A DNA stretch of 64,000 nucleotides from Mesorhizobium sp. 113-3-3 (lineage in GTDB: Bacteria > Pseudomonadota > Alphaproteobacteria > Rhizobiales > Rhizobiaceae). The DNA is taken from positions 2,112,501-2,176,500 of the forward strand of contig NZ_AP023243.1 in NCBI RefSeq assembly GCF_016756495.1. The letters are read 5' to 3'. Numbering within the stretch: the stretch's first letter is position 1; each line of letters begins with the position of its first letter. A program made the translations under genes and the position numbers. Positions 25,263 to 33,647 of this stretch are shown here, piece by piece. The notes under the pieces are model-generated. The model saw only the letters and a program-made list of their open reading frames with translations, searched no databases and was not told where the DNA came from.

Positions 25263-25997
25263 ATGACGATGGGTCATCGAATCTTTCTTGCCGGTGCCTC
25301 CGGCGCCATAGGCCAACGGCTGATTCCGCAACTTCTGGCCGCCGGCCATCAGGTGACGGGCACGACGCGCAATGCGGACAAGGCCGCGACATTGCGCGCC
25401 CTCGGCGCCGAGCCGGCGATCGTCGATGTCTTCGATGCCGAGGCGCTGTCGCGCTCCATGCTTGCCGCCCGGCCTGATATCGTCGTCCACCAGCTGACCG
25501 ACCTGCCGCCAGGGCTGGATCCGAGCCGGATGGGCGAAGCGATTGTGCGCAATGCCCGTATCCGCGACGAGGGCACGCGCAATCTGGTCGCGGCCGCCGT
25601 CGCCTCCGGTGTCCGGCGCATGGTGGCGCAAAGCATCGCCTGGGCCTATGCGGCGGGCCCGGAGCCGCATGGCGAAGCCGATCCGCTGGATGGCGGAGCG
25701 AGCGGTAATCGCGGCATCAGCGTAGGCGGTGTCATTGCCCTGGAAAAGGCCGTTCTCAACGCGCCATTCGCGGGCATCGTGCTGCGGTACGGCCAGCTCT
25801 ATGGGCCGGGTACGGGAACCGACACGGCCGCCGGCGCGTCGCCGGTCCATGTCGACGCCGCTGCCTATGCGGCGCTGCTCGCGCTCGACAAGGGCGCGCC
25901 CGGCATCTTCAACGTGGCGGAACCCAACCCGGCTGTTTCGACGCAAAAGGCGATCAAGAAACTCGGCTGGCGCGCCGATTTCCGTTTGCCTGCCTGA
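25263..25997 (+). CDS. NAD(P)-binding SDR-like oxidoreductase/epimerase
   Basis: A 244-residue atypical short-chain dehydrogenase. The Rossmann motif is FLAGASGAIGQRLIPQLL (GASGAIG about residues 10-16), with TGTTRNADKA after strand 2. It lacks an obvious YxxxK catalytic pair (the usual region reads AQSIAWAYAAG), as in NmrA-like or extended atypical members, so its activity is uncertain. It is followed 16 bp later by a cupin gene, and is divergent from marR; the three probably form one regulon. Confidence 0.87.
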   Translation: MTMGHRIFLAGASGAIGQRLIPQLLAAGHQVTGTTRNADKAATLRALGAEPAIVDVFDAEALSRSMLAARPDIVVHQLTDLPPGLDPSRMGEAIVRNARIRDEGTRNLVAAAVASGVRRMVAQSIAWAYAAGPEPHGEADPLDGGASGNRGISVGGVIALEKAVLNAPFAGIVLRYGQLYGPGTGTDTAAGASPVHVDAAAYAALLALDKGAPGIFNVAEPNPAVSTQKAIKKLGWRADFRLPA

Positions 25998-26013
25998 ATT
26001 CGGAGACATCGAT

Positions 26014-26523
26014 ATGATCGGCAATCAAGCGCGTCTGCGTACCGGCCAATCGCTTATCGCCCTCAGTGCGATCGGGGTTCTGCTCGCGCTGGCGGCAAAA
26101 TGGATCGGCCCAGGTTTCGTTGGCGTCGCGCCGAGCATGGAAACGCACGCGCACATGGCAAATGCCGATGCGGGCGCCGCCGCCGGGGCACGGCCGAAGA
26201 CGGTCGTCACGCCGATCTCCTGCGAAAAACTGCCGAACGTGCCGGGCAAGTCGATCACCACGGTGATCGTGGCATTTCCACCAAACGGTTTTACGCCGCG
26301 CCACCGGCATCCGGGCTCGGTCAGCGCCTTCGTCCTGAAGGGCACGCTGCGCTCGCAGCTCCAAGGCGGTCCCGCCGGTACCTACACCCAAGGGCAGACA
26401 TGGTTCGAGCCGCCCGGCACGATCCATCTCTTCGCGGAAAATGCCAGCACCACCGAACCCGCCGAATTGCTGGCGACCTTCATCGCCGACGACGATTGCG
26501 GGCCGCTGACCATACCGGACTGA
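26014..26523 (+). CDS. Exported cupin domain protein
   Basis: A 169-residue protein with an N-terminal signal or anchor (about residues 12-34, SLIALSAIGVLLALAAKWIG) and one cupin domain: GFTPRHRHPGSVSAFVLKGTLRSQL, with metal ligands in HRHP and the later glutamine/histidine region PPGTIHLFAEN. It would act in the periplasm as a metal-dependent enzyme or binding protein. GGAGA precedes the ATG. It is the second gene of the marR-controlled unit and is 16 bp behind the oxidoreductase. Confidence 0.87.
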   Translation: MIGNQARLRTGQSLIALSAIGVLLALAAKWIGPGFVGVAPSMETHAHMANADAGAAAGARPKTVVTPISCEKLPNVPGKSITTVIVAFPPNGFTPRHRHPGSVSAFVLKGTLRSQLQGGPAGTYTQGQTWFEPPGTIHLFAENASTTEPAELLATFIADDDCGPLTIPD

Positions 26524-26556
26524 CGGCAAAAGCCGCTGCCTCTCAATCAGAAGTCA

Positions 26557-26865
26557 TCAGCAGGCGTTGACCTGTCTGCAGGACCAGCCTCCGCCATCCG
26601 TGTCATGGCAATCTTCGTAGCTGCCGTAACACATGTTCGTTGAATTACGGTACCAGGGATAACCGCCGGGGCAGCAGACGTCCTGCTGCGCAAGCTGAAG
26701 AAATCCTTCTGTCGGTCGGCTCTTTTCCGCATTGCCACCGGGCAAAAGAGACATCGAGTATGAAATATGCTGCCTAACTGGAATATCTATGCTTGAGCTG
26801 CTCATTGCAGACGAACAAAAAAAAATCGTGCAAGCAGCTAACGAAAAAAAACCCCGCGCACTCAT
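26557..26865 (-). CDS. Small secreted cysteine-rich protein, unknown
   Basis: A 102-residue protein with a signal peptide (MSARGFFSLAACTIFFCSSA, cleavage near residue 20-25) and a short Cys-rich C-terminal domain with six cysteines: CCPGGYPWYRNS, then NMCYG, EDCHD, WSCRQ and a final NAC. A very strong ribosome site, AAGGAGGAGAAC, precedes the ATG, which argues for a real gene despite its size. I do not recognise a family; three disulfides and Tyr/Gly richness suggest a compact extracellular peptide. It is convergent with the cupin gene and divergent from clc. Base composition is AT-richer than its neighbours. Confidence 0.75.
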   Translation of the reverse strand: MSARGFFSLAACTIFFCSSAMSSSSIDIPVRQHISYSMSLLPGGNAEKSRPTEGFLQLAQQDVCCPGGYPWYRNSTNMCYGSYEDCHDTDGGGWSCRQVNAC

Positions 26866-27043
26866 GTTCTCCTCCTTGAGGGAAATAGTGACGGGCTAAA
26901 ATACCATTTCTCAGGCATTGCGTCGATTGCGCAGGCGAGCGGGAGCAGGGACATCGCTGCGGGTCCGATGCACCGCGGTTGCCATGCTGGATCGCTGGGC
27001 GTATCAGCCTTCCACGTTCCCTTGATATCGGCGAGCCGCCATA

Positions 27044-28825
27044 GTGCTTTCCAGAAACCAGCCACAAGTCTATGCCCGCCGGCTGCGCGCGGTGCTTCTG
27101 AGATCCATTCCGCTGCTCGAGGCGCGCGGCATCGCCGTGGTCATCCTGGCGGGCGTCGTCGGCGTCATGGCGGGCATATTGGTCACCGCGATGAGCCAGA
27201 TCGTGCAGGATCTGCACGGGCTGTTGTTCGGCGTTCAACCCGGCGGCCGGCTTTCCGGCATGTTCTCGCTCGGCAATCCCATGCAGGCGCTGATACCGGC
27301 GGTCGGCGGCGCCCTGCTCGGGTTGACGGTGATCTGGCTGCGGCTGCGGAAATTCCGCACTCCGGTCGATCCGATCGAGGCCAACGCGCTCTATGGCGGG
27401 CGCATGTCGCTGACCGATACGTTCATCATCGCCGGCCAGACCATGATCTCCAGCGGCTTCGGCGCCTCGGTCGGTCTCGAAGCCGGCTACACGCAGGTCG
27501 GATCCGGCCTGGCCTCGCGGCTGGCGCGCATCTTCCGGCTGCGTCGCAACGATGTCCGCATCCTGGTCGGCTGCGGCGCGGCCGGCGCCATCGCCGCCGC
27601 TTTCGACGCGCCGCTGACCGGCGCCTTCTACGGTTTCGAACTCGTCATCGGCATCTATTCGGTCGCCAATGTCGCGCCGGTCATGACGGCGGCGATCTCG
27701 GCCTCGCTGACCGCGGAAATGTTCGGCGGCGTGCCGTTTCCGCTCGAGCTTTCAGGGCTGCCGCAACTGACCCCCGGCCAGTACGTGCCGTTCCTGCTGC
27801 TCGGGCTGCTGGGCGGTGCGGCCTCGATCGCCATCATGCAACTGGTGACGCTGATCGAACGCGGTTTCAACAGGCTGTCGGTCGATGCCTCGCTGCGCCC
27901 CGTCATCGGCGGCGTCATCGTCGGCCTCTTGGGGCTGATCACGCCGCAAGTGCTGTCCAGCGGCCATGGCGCGCTGCACCGCGAATTCGCCATGAACTAT
28001 GGGCTGACCGTGGTGGCCAGCGTCTTCGTGCTCAAGCTAGCGGCGTCAGCCATCTCGCTTGGTTCGGGTTTTCGCGGCGGCCTGTTCTTCGCCTCGCTGT
28101 TCCTCGGGGCGCTGCTCGGCAAGGCATTCGCCGGCGTGATGGCGCTGGTCTCGCCGGCGACCGGCATCGACCCTTCGGTCGCCGCCGTCGTCGGCATGAC
28201 CTCGCTTGCCGTCGGTGTCGTCGGCGGCCCGCTGACCATGACCTTCCTGGCGCTGGAATCGACCCGCGACCTGACGCTCACCGGCGTCGTGCTGGCGGCC
28301 TCGATCATGGCGGCGATCCTGGTGCGCGAGACCTTCGGCTATTCCTTCTCGACATGGCGCTTCCATCTGCGCGGCGAGACGATCCGCAGCGCCCACGATG
28401 TCGGCTGGATGCGCAGCCTCACCGTCGGCTCGATGATGCGTAAGGACATCAAGACCATCGATGCCTCGACGACGCTGGCGGATTTCCGCAGGCAGATCCC
28501 GCTGGGTTCGGCCCAGCGCGTCATCGCCGTCGACCCGGGCGATCAGTATGTCGGCGTGCTGATCGTGGCTGAGCTGCACAGCGACCCCGGCGCCGGCGAG
28601 GTGCCGGTGCGCGATCTCGCTCAGTACAAGGATGCCGTCCTGGTGCCGAGCATGAACGTGCAGGCCGCCGCCGAGACGTTCCAGCGCGCCGGCGCCGAGG
28701 AACTGGCGGTCGTCGAGGATTTCACCGATCATATCGTGCTCGGCCTGCTGACCGAGGGGCACCTCATGCGGCGCTATGCCGAGGAGCTTGAAAAGGCGCG
28801 CCGGGACCTGTCGGGCGAAGGGTAG
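27044..28825 (+). CDS. ClC family anion channel/transporter with C-terminal CBS-like region
   Basis: A 593-residue membrane protein: ClC core about residues 20-440, then a cytosolic regulatory part (TVGSMMRKDIKTIDASTTLADFRRQIP..., a CBS pair). The gating-glutamate motif is GLEAG at 144-148 (E146) in place of GREGP, and AAFDAPLTGAFYGFEL at 186-200 aligns with the segment that ends in two glutamates in the E. coli exchanger; here the second is Leu200. GSGFRGG (340-346) replaces the usual GxFxP. The start is GTG 27044 with only a weak ribosome site. Substrate and mode are uncertain because of these changes. Confidence 0.9.
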   Translation: MLSRNQPQVYARRLRAVLLRSIPLLEARGIAVVILAGVVGVMAGILVTAMSQIVQDLHGLLFGVQPGGRLSGMFSLGNPMQALIPAVGGALLGLTVIWLRLRKFRTPVDPIEANALYGGRMSLTDTFIIAGQTMISSGFGASVGLEAGYTQVGSGLASRLARIFRLRRNDVRILVGCGAAGAIAAAFDAPLTGAFYGFELVIGIYSVANVAPVMTAAISASLTAEMFGGVPFPLELSGLPQLTPGQYVPFLLLGLLGGAASIAIMQLVTLIERGFNRLSVDASLRPVIGGVIVGLLGLITPQVLSSGHGALHREFAMNYGLTVVASVFVLKLAASAISLGSGFRGGLFFASLFLGALLGKAFAGVMALVSPATGIDPSVAAVVGMTSLAVGVVGGPLTMTFLALESTRDLTLTGVVLAASIMAAILVRETFGYSFSTWRFHLRGETIRSAHDVGWMRSLTVGSMMRKDIKTIDASTTLADFRRQIPLGSAQRVIAVDPGDQYVGVLIVAELHSDPGAGEVPVRDLAQYKDAVLVPSMNVQAAAETFQRAGAEELAVVEDFTDHIVLGLLTEGHLMRRYAEELEKARRDLSGEG

Positions 28826-28845
28826 GGGTTCCTACACGTCCCCTA
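28823..28845 (+). terminator. Hairpin at the clc stop
   Basis: Inverted repeat TAGGGG / CCCCTA that begins in the clc stop codon. No T-tract; weak terminator candidate. Confidence 0.35.
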
Positions 28846-28939
28846 GTCCATCGGACGGTGCATGTCTCTCCCGCACCCTTCCGGCCTGCAGGCTGGCCCA
28901 GCTTTTGGCGCGGCGCTGGCGCCACGCGTGGCTTGTCAT

Positions 28940-28960
28940 CTGTACAGTGGTACTGTACAG
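28940..28960. promoter_or_regulatory. Double palindrome, candidate operator of the XRE regulator
   Basis: Arms CTGTACAGT and ACTGTACAG separated by GGT; each arm itself contains the perfect palindrome CTGTACAG. It ends 26 bp upstream of the XRE-cupin regulator ATG, in promoter position. This looks like a binding site for one or two regulator dimers, most simply autoregulation. Confidence 0.65.
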
Positions 28961-28986
28961 AGCGTTAAGTGCGGTGAGGAGACGGC

Positions 28987-29646
28987 ATGAGCAAGGGGTC
29001 GGACAAGGCTTCGGTGAAGACGGGCGACGCACCGGCCGCGACGCATGCTCATCAGGTGCTCGGCATGCGCCTCAAGAGCCTTCGCCTTGCCCGCAGGCTG
29101 TCGTTACGGGAGCTGGCGGAGGCGACCGGGACGAGCGCCAGTTTTATCAGCCAGCTTGAACGCGGCCTGACCGGGGCCAGCACCGCCTCGCTCAACCAGA
29201 TGGCTTCGGCGCTCGGCGTCAGCGTCGCCATGCTGTTCGAGGAAAGCACAGCGCAAGACCATGGCGTTCTGAGGCGAAGCGAGCGGCCGAGCCTGCCGCC
29301 CAGCGACGGCTGCCGCAAGATGCTTCTGTCGCGCCCGCCGCTGAGCGACATGGAAGTCTATGTCGGGGAATTCGACATTGGCGGTTCGACCGGACCCGAT
29401 CGCTACACCCATGGCGACGCGCACGAGATGCTCGTCGTGCTGCGCGGGGTCGTTGAGGTCTCGCTCGGCGAGGCGCGCCACGTGCTCGAGGAGGGTGACA
29501 GCATCGAATACACGACCTCGACGCCGCATCGCTCAGAAAACATCGGCAGTGGCCGAGCCGAAGTGATGTGGATCATCGCGCCGCCGACCTCGGTGCGCGC
29601 CGAACTCGATCAATACACGGCCTGGAAACCGCTCGCTGCCAGGTAG
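28987..29646 (+). CDS. XRE family regulator with cupin sensor domain
   Basis: A 219-residue transcription factor. An XRE helix-turn-helix covers about residues 22-77 (RLKSLRLARRLSLRELAEATGTSASFISQLERGLTGASTASLNQMASALG), and a C-terminal cupin at about 130-205 (GSTGPDRYTHGDAHEMLVVLRGVVEVSLGEARHVLEEGDSIEYTTSTPHRSENIG) is expected to bind a small-molecule effector. It lies 41 bp upstream of an ABC transporter operon for a polyamine-like solute, so it probably controls uptake; PuuR is a known regulator with the same architecture. A double palindrome upstream suggests autoregulation. Confidence 0.92.
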   Translation: MSKGSDKASVKTGDAPAATHAHQVLGMRLKSLRLARRLSLRELAEATGTSASFISQLERGLTGASTASLNQMASALGVSVAMLFEESTAQDHGVLRRSERPSLPPSDGCRKMLLSRPPLSDMEVYVGEFDIGGSTGPDRYTHGDAHEMLVVLRGVVEVSLGEARHVLEEGDSIEYTTSTPHRSENIGSGRAEVMWIIAPPTSVRAELDQYTAWKPLAAR

Positions 29647-29686
29647 GTCCTATCCAAACGCGGGCATGAATGGGAGAGTTGGTGTG

Positions 29687-30763
29687 ATGTTTAAGTCGAG
29701 ATTTGCAGGCCTTGGCGCCATTCTGGCGCTTGGCGTTGTGGCTGGCGCGGCCTTCGCGCAGGAGAAGCCGGTGGCGGGCGATGTCAAGGAAGGCTCGCTC
29801 AAGGGCAAGACCCTGACGCTCGTCTCCTATGGCGGCATCTACCAGGACGGCCAGGCGGCGGCGCTGAAGGAATTCGTCGACAAGTCCGGCGTCAAGTTGC
29901 TCAATGACGGCCCGACCGAGATCGCCAAGCTGCAGGCGCAGGTCGAGTCCGGCAATGTCACCTGGGACGTCGTCGACACCGACGACCTGCCGCCATACGT
30001 CTATTGCGGCAAGCTGTTCCAGAAGCTCGATCTGACGAAGCTCGACGTCTCGAAAATCCCGGAAGGCCAGGTCGGCGAATGCTCGGTGCCGGCGATGAAC
30101 TACGGCGTCGTGCTGATGTACAACAAGGAGAAATACAAGGACAATCCGCCCAAGAGCTGGGCCGACTTCTTCGATACGGCTAAATTCCCGGGTGTGCGCG
30201 GCATCGACGGCTCCGGCAGCCCGACGGGCGGTCTGCTCGAGCAGGCGTTCAAGGTTGCCGGCGGCGACCCGAAGGCGATGACGGTGGCCGATATCGACAA
30301 GGCCATCGATGTGGTCCGCAAGCTCGGCCCCGATACCATCTTCTGGAAGACCGGTGCTGAATCGCAGCAGCTCGCCGAATCCGGCGAGGCCGACATGCTG
30401 ATGATGTGGACCGGCCGCGCCATGACCGCGGTCAAGAACGGCGCCAAATATGCGCCCGCCTGGCAGGATTGGCTGGTGGTGATGGACCAGATGACGATCC
30501 CCGTCGGCGTCAAGGATACGGACGCATCCTACGCGCTGCTCAACGCCTATCTCGGCAAGCAGTCGCAGGAAATCCTGGCGGAGAAGACCTCCTACACGCC
30601 GATCAACAGCGACGCGAAGCCCAAGGTCGACGATTCCGTCGCCGCCTTCCTGACCAACACGCCGGATCGCCAGAAACAGGGCTACAAGCAGAACTTCAAG
30701 TTCTGGGTCCCGAACTTCGCGGTGGCGCAGGAGAAGTGGTCGGCGCTGATGGCCGGCAACTGA
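29687..30763 (+). CDS. ABC transporter periplasmic binding protein (polyamine type)
   Basis: A 358-residue solute-binding protein with signal peptide (MFKSRFAGLGAILALGVVAGAAFA, about residues 1-24). The mature chain starts with a KTLTLVSYGGIYQDGQAAALKEF segment, and has WDVVDTDDLPPYVYCGKLF and VPAMNYGVVLMYNKEKYKDNPPKSWADFFD, typical of the PotD/PotF-like family 1 binding proteins for polyamines and related cations. ATG 29687 gives a proper signal peptide; an in-frame ATG at 29666 is an alternative. It heads the ABC operon; the ligand is inferred. Confidence 0.9.
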   Translation: MFKSRFAGLGAILALGVVAGAAFAQEKPVAGDVKEGSLKGKTLTLVSYGGIYQDGQAAALKEFVDKSGVKLLNDGPTEIAKLQAQVESGNVTWDVVDTDDLPPYVYCGKLFQKLDLTKLDVSKIPEGQVGECSVPAMNYGVVLMYNKEKYKDNPPKSWADFFDTAKFPGVRGIDGSGSPTGGLLEQAFKVAGGDPKAMTVADIDKAIDVVRKLGPDTIFWKTGAESQQLAESGEADMLMMWTGRAMTAVKNGAKYAPAWQDWLVVMDQMTIPVGVKDTDASYALLNAYLGKQSQEILAEKTSYTPINSDAKPKVDDSVAAFLTNTPDRQKQGYKQNFKFWVPNFAVAQEKWSALMAGN

Positions 30764-30785
30764 ACTGGCGAACGAGAGGTAGATC

Positions 30786-31658
30786 GTGAGCGCGTCCGAG
30801 CTTCCGACCCAACCCGCCGCCGATGTGCGGCCGGGACGGGCATGGCGGCCGTTCGCGCTCACGGCGCCGGCGCTGATCCTGCTCGTCGCGGTGATCGGCT
30901 ATCCGCTGTTCACCATCGTGGTGCGCAGCCTGTCGGAGCCGGAATGGGGCGTGCAGAACTATGTCTGGTTCTTCGGCGCGCCCATCAATCTCACGGTGCT
31001 GCAGCGCACTTTCACCATCTCGGCCTGGGTGACGATCGTCTGCGTGATCTGCGCATATCCTTACGCCTATCTGATGACCGCCGTCGGGCCCCGCGTGCGG
31101 CTCGCCCTGGTGCTGTGCGTGCTTATCCCGTTCTGGGTGAGCGGGGTGGTGCGCACGCTCTCCTGGGTGATCCTGCTGCAGGATTCAGGCGTCATCAATT
31201 CGCTGCTGAGGTCGGCCGGCTTTGACGGCATAAGGCTGATCCGTACCCAGACCGGCGTGGTGATCGGCATGGCGCAGGTGCTTCTGCCCTTCATGATCCT
31301 GCCGCTCTATTCGGTGATGAAGGGCATCGACCTCAGGCTGATGCGGGCCGCGCAAAGCCTGGGCGCACGACCTTCACGCGCGTTCTTTACCGTCTACCTG
31401 CCGCTGTCGCTGCCCGGCGTCTATGCCGGCGCGATCATCGTGTTCATTCTGGCGCTGGGCTTCTACATCACGCCGGCTTTGCTTGGCGGGCCGCGCTCGA
31501 CCATGCTGTCGACGCTGGTGCAGACGCAGGTGCTCAGCCTGCTGCAATGGGGCCGCGGCGGCGCCATGGGCGTGGTGCTGCTCGTCACCACGTTCGTGCT
31601 TCTGGCGCTCGCGGCACCCGTGATGCGCTCGCGGTACCGGGAAGCGGGGAGACGCTGA
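30786..31658 (+). CDS. ABC transporter permease (PotB-like)
   Basis: A 290-residue inner-membrane permease with about six helices. The first helix follows RPFALTAPALILLVAVIGYPLFTIVV, the family-typical opening; the EAA loop contacting the ATPase is MRAAQSLGARPSRAFFTVYLPLSLPGVYAG (about residues 183-212). The start is GTG 30786, 22 bp after the binding-protein gene. It is probably the PotB/YdcU-type half of a heterodimeric permease with the next gene, whose ATG overlaps its stop. Confidence 0.93.
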   Translation: MSASELPTQPAADVRPGRAWRPFALTAPALILLVAVIGYPLFTIVVRSLSEPEWGVQNYVWFFGAPINLTVLQRTFTISAWVTIVCVICAYPYAYLMTAVGPRVRLALVLCVLIPFWVSGVVRTLSWVILLQDSGVINSLLRSAGFDGIRLIRTQTGVVIGMAQVLLPFMILPLYSVMKGIDLRLMRAAQSLGARPSRAFFTVYLPLSLPGVYAGAIIVFILALGFYITPALLGGPRSTMLSTLVQTQVLSLLQWGRGGAMGVVLLVTTFVLLALAAPVMRSRYREAGRR

Positions 31659-32455
31659 TGGAGATCAAGCCGCTCACCCGCGTGATCCTCGGCCTCGTCT
31701 GCCTGCTGGTGGCGATATGGCTGGTGGCGCCGACGCTGGTCGTCGTGCCGATGTCGTTCAACGAGAACAAGTCGCTGGCCTTTCCGCCGCAAGGTGTCTC
31801 CTGGCAGTGGTACCAGAACTTCTTCACCAATCCGGACTGGTCATCGAGCTTCCTCAACTCGCTCAAGGTCGCCTCGGTGGTGGCGGTGCTGGCGACGGTG
31901 CTCGGCACGCTCGCGGCCTTCGGCCTCGACCGCATGAAGGCCGGGCCGGCCAATCTGCTGCGCATGCTGATGCTGACGCCGATGGTGGTGCCGGGTGTGG
32001 TGCTGGCCATCGGCATCTACGCCGTCTATCTCGACACCCATCTCGTCGGCACGCTGCTGGGCTTCGTGCTTGCCCACACCATCCTGGCACTTCCCTTCGT
32101 GCTGATCGCGGTCTCGGCCAGCCTCGAAGTGTTCGACAGGCGCCTCGAGACGGCGGCGGCGAGCCTCGGCGCCGGAGCGCTGACAGCGTTCCGCACGGTG
32201 ACGCTGCCGCTGATCCTGCCTGGCATCCTGTCCGGCCTGCTCTTCGCCTTCGCCACCTCCTTCGACGAGATCGTCGTGTCGCTGTTCATCACCAACCCCT
32301 ATCTCAAGACCTTGCCCGTGCAGATATTCTCCTCCATCACCCGCGACGCCGACCCGACCGTTGCCGCCGTCGGCACGATCCTGCTTTTGGCCACAACGAT
32401 CCTGATCGGCGGCGGCATGCTTCTTCTTGGTCGCGAGCGGAAAGGACGCCAATGA
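31658..32455 (+). CDS. ABC transporter permease (PotC-like)
   Basis: A 265-residue inner-membrane permease. Helix 1 is ILGLVCLLVAIWLVAPTLVVVPMSF and the next section FPPQGVSWQWYQNFF is characteristic of PotC-like proteins. The EAA loop is ETAAASLGAGALTAFRTVTLPLILPGILSG (about residues 164-193). The ATG at 31658 overlaps the upstream stop (TGATG), and its own stop overlaps the ATPase start (ATGA), so the three are translationally coupled. Confidence 0.93.
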   Translation: MEIKPLTRVILGLVCLLVAIWLVAPTLVVVPMSFNENKSLAFPPQGVSWQWYQNFFTNPDWSSSFLNSLKVASVVAVLATVLGTLAAFGLDRMKAGPANLLRMLMLTPMVVPGVVLAIGIYAVYLDTHLVGTLLGFVLAHTILALPFVLIAVSASLEVFDRRLETAAASLGAGALTAFRTVTLPLILPGILSGLLFAFATSFDEIVVSLFITNPYLKTLPVQIFSSITRDADPTVAAVGTILLLATTILIGGGMLLLGRERKGRQ

Positions 32456-33567
32456 AGCAGGCACAGGAGAGCAAGGGCGCGGCGATCGATCTCGAATCGA
32501 TCAGCAAGGCCTATGGCGGCTTCAAGGCGCTGGACGGCGTGTCGTTGCGCATCGAGCCCGGCGAGTTCATGACGCTGCTCGGCCCGAGCGGCTCCGGCAA
32601 GACCACGACGCTGAATGTCGTGGCCGGCTTCACCGACGTGACCAGCGGCAAGCTGCTGGTCGGCGGCAAGAACGTCGTCGGCGTGCCGGCGCACAAGCGT
32701 AACATCGGCGTCGTCTTCCAGCATTACGCGCTGTTCCCGCATATGAGCGTCGGCCGCAACGTCGCCTATCCGCTGACGCTTCGCGGCGTCGACCAGGCAG
32801 AGCGAAAGGCGCGCGTGGCAAGGGCGCTCGACATGGTCAAGATGGGCGACTTCGCGCATCGCTATCCCAGCGAACTGTCGGGCGGCCAGCAGCAGCGCGT
32901 GGCGCTGGCCCGCGCCATCGTCTTCGACCCGCCTCTGTTGCTGATGGACGAGCCGCTCGGCGCGCTCGACAAGAAGCTGCGCGAATGGCTGCAGCTCGAG
33001 ATCAAGCGCATCCATCGCGAGCTCGGCACCACCTTCGTCTATGTGACGCACGACCAGGAAGAGGCGCTGGTTCTGTCGGATCGCATCGCCGTGTTCAATC
33101 ACGGGCGGATCGAGCAGGTCGGCACCGGCCGCGAGCTCTACGATGAACCGGCGACGCTGTTTGTCGGCCGCTTCATCGGCGATTCCACCGTGCTGCGCGG
33201 AGAGGCGCGAAGCGACGGCGCGAGCACGGCGCTGACGATCGCCGGCGAGACGGTGACGGCGCCGCGGCGGATCGTCGGCGAAGCCAGCCCGGTCATGCTG
33301 CTGCGTCCCGAAAAGCTCGCCATCCGCCGTCCTGGCCAGAGCGCTGCAGGCACCACCAACCGGTTGCCGGGGACGATCGCGGAAGCCATCTATCTCGGCT
33401 CGGGATCGAAATATGAGGTCCGGCTCGCCGACGGCTCCACGGCGATCGTGCGCTCGCCCCTGACCGGCGAGAGCTTTGGCCTTGGCGACAAGGTGGAGCT
33501 TTGCTTCGACGGTACCGATGCCAAGCTTCTGGCCGATGACAGCTCGGCCGACGCGACGCTGACCTGA
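32452..33567 (+). CDS. ABC transporter ATP-binding protein (PotA-like)
   Basis: A 371-residue ATPase energising the two permeases. Walker A GPSGSGKTT at 44-52, Q-loop near Q90 (VVFQHYALFPHM), signature ELSGGQQQRVALARA at 141-155, Walker B LLLMDEPLGALD at 162-173 and switch His200 (YVTHDQEEA). The C-terminal part (from about 240) is a TOBE regulatory domain as in PotA/MalK-type ATPases. The ATG at 32452 overlaps the permease stop by 4 bp. A 47-bp palindromic repeat follows 16 bp after its stop. Confidence 0.95.
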   Translation: MKQAQESKGAAIDLESISKAYGGFKALDGVSLRIEPGEFMTLLGPSGSGKTTTLNVVAGFTDVTSGKLLVGGKNVVGVPAHKRNIGVVFQHYALFPHMSVGRNVAYPLTLRGVDQAERKARVARALDMVKMGDFAHRYPSELSGGQQQRVALARAIVFDPPLLLMDEPLGALDKKLREWLQLEIKRIHRELGTTFVYVTHDQEEALVLSDRIAVFNHGRIEQVGTGRELYDEPATLFVGRFIGDSTVLRGEARSDGASTALTIAGETVTAPRRIVGEASPVMLLRPEKLAIRRPGQSAAGTTNRLPGTIAEAIYLGSGSKYEVRLADGSTAIVRSPLTGESFGLGDKVELCFDGTDAKLLADDSSADATLT

Positions 33568-33583
33568 TCATCTTTTTGTTTTA

Positions 33584-33630
33584 ACGCAATTCCGGACGGA
33601 AAACCGCTCCACACTTTTCCTGGAATTGCT
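33584..33630. repeat. 47-bp imperfect palindromic repeat, copy 1
   Basis: Outer arms GCAATTCC / GGAATTGC with the central part CGGACGGAAAACCGCT and an ACACTTTTCC segment. It is nearly identical to the copy at 35076-35122, differing in two central bases (CC versus GG). It lies between the ABC ATPase gene and the FAD oxidoreductase gene. I recall this sequence type as widespread in rhizobial intergenic regions. Confidence 0.85.
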
Positions 33631-33647
33631 CTACCGGAAGTCATTCC

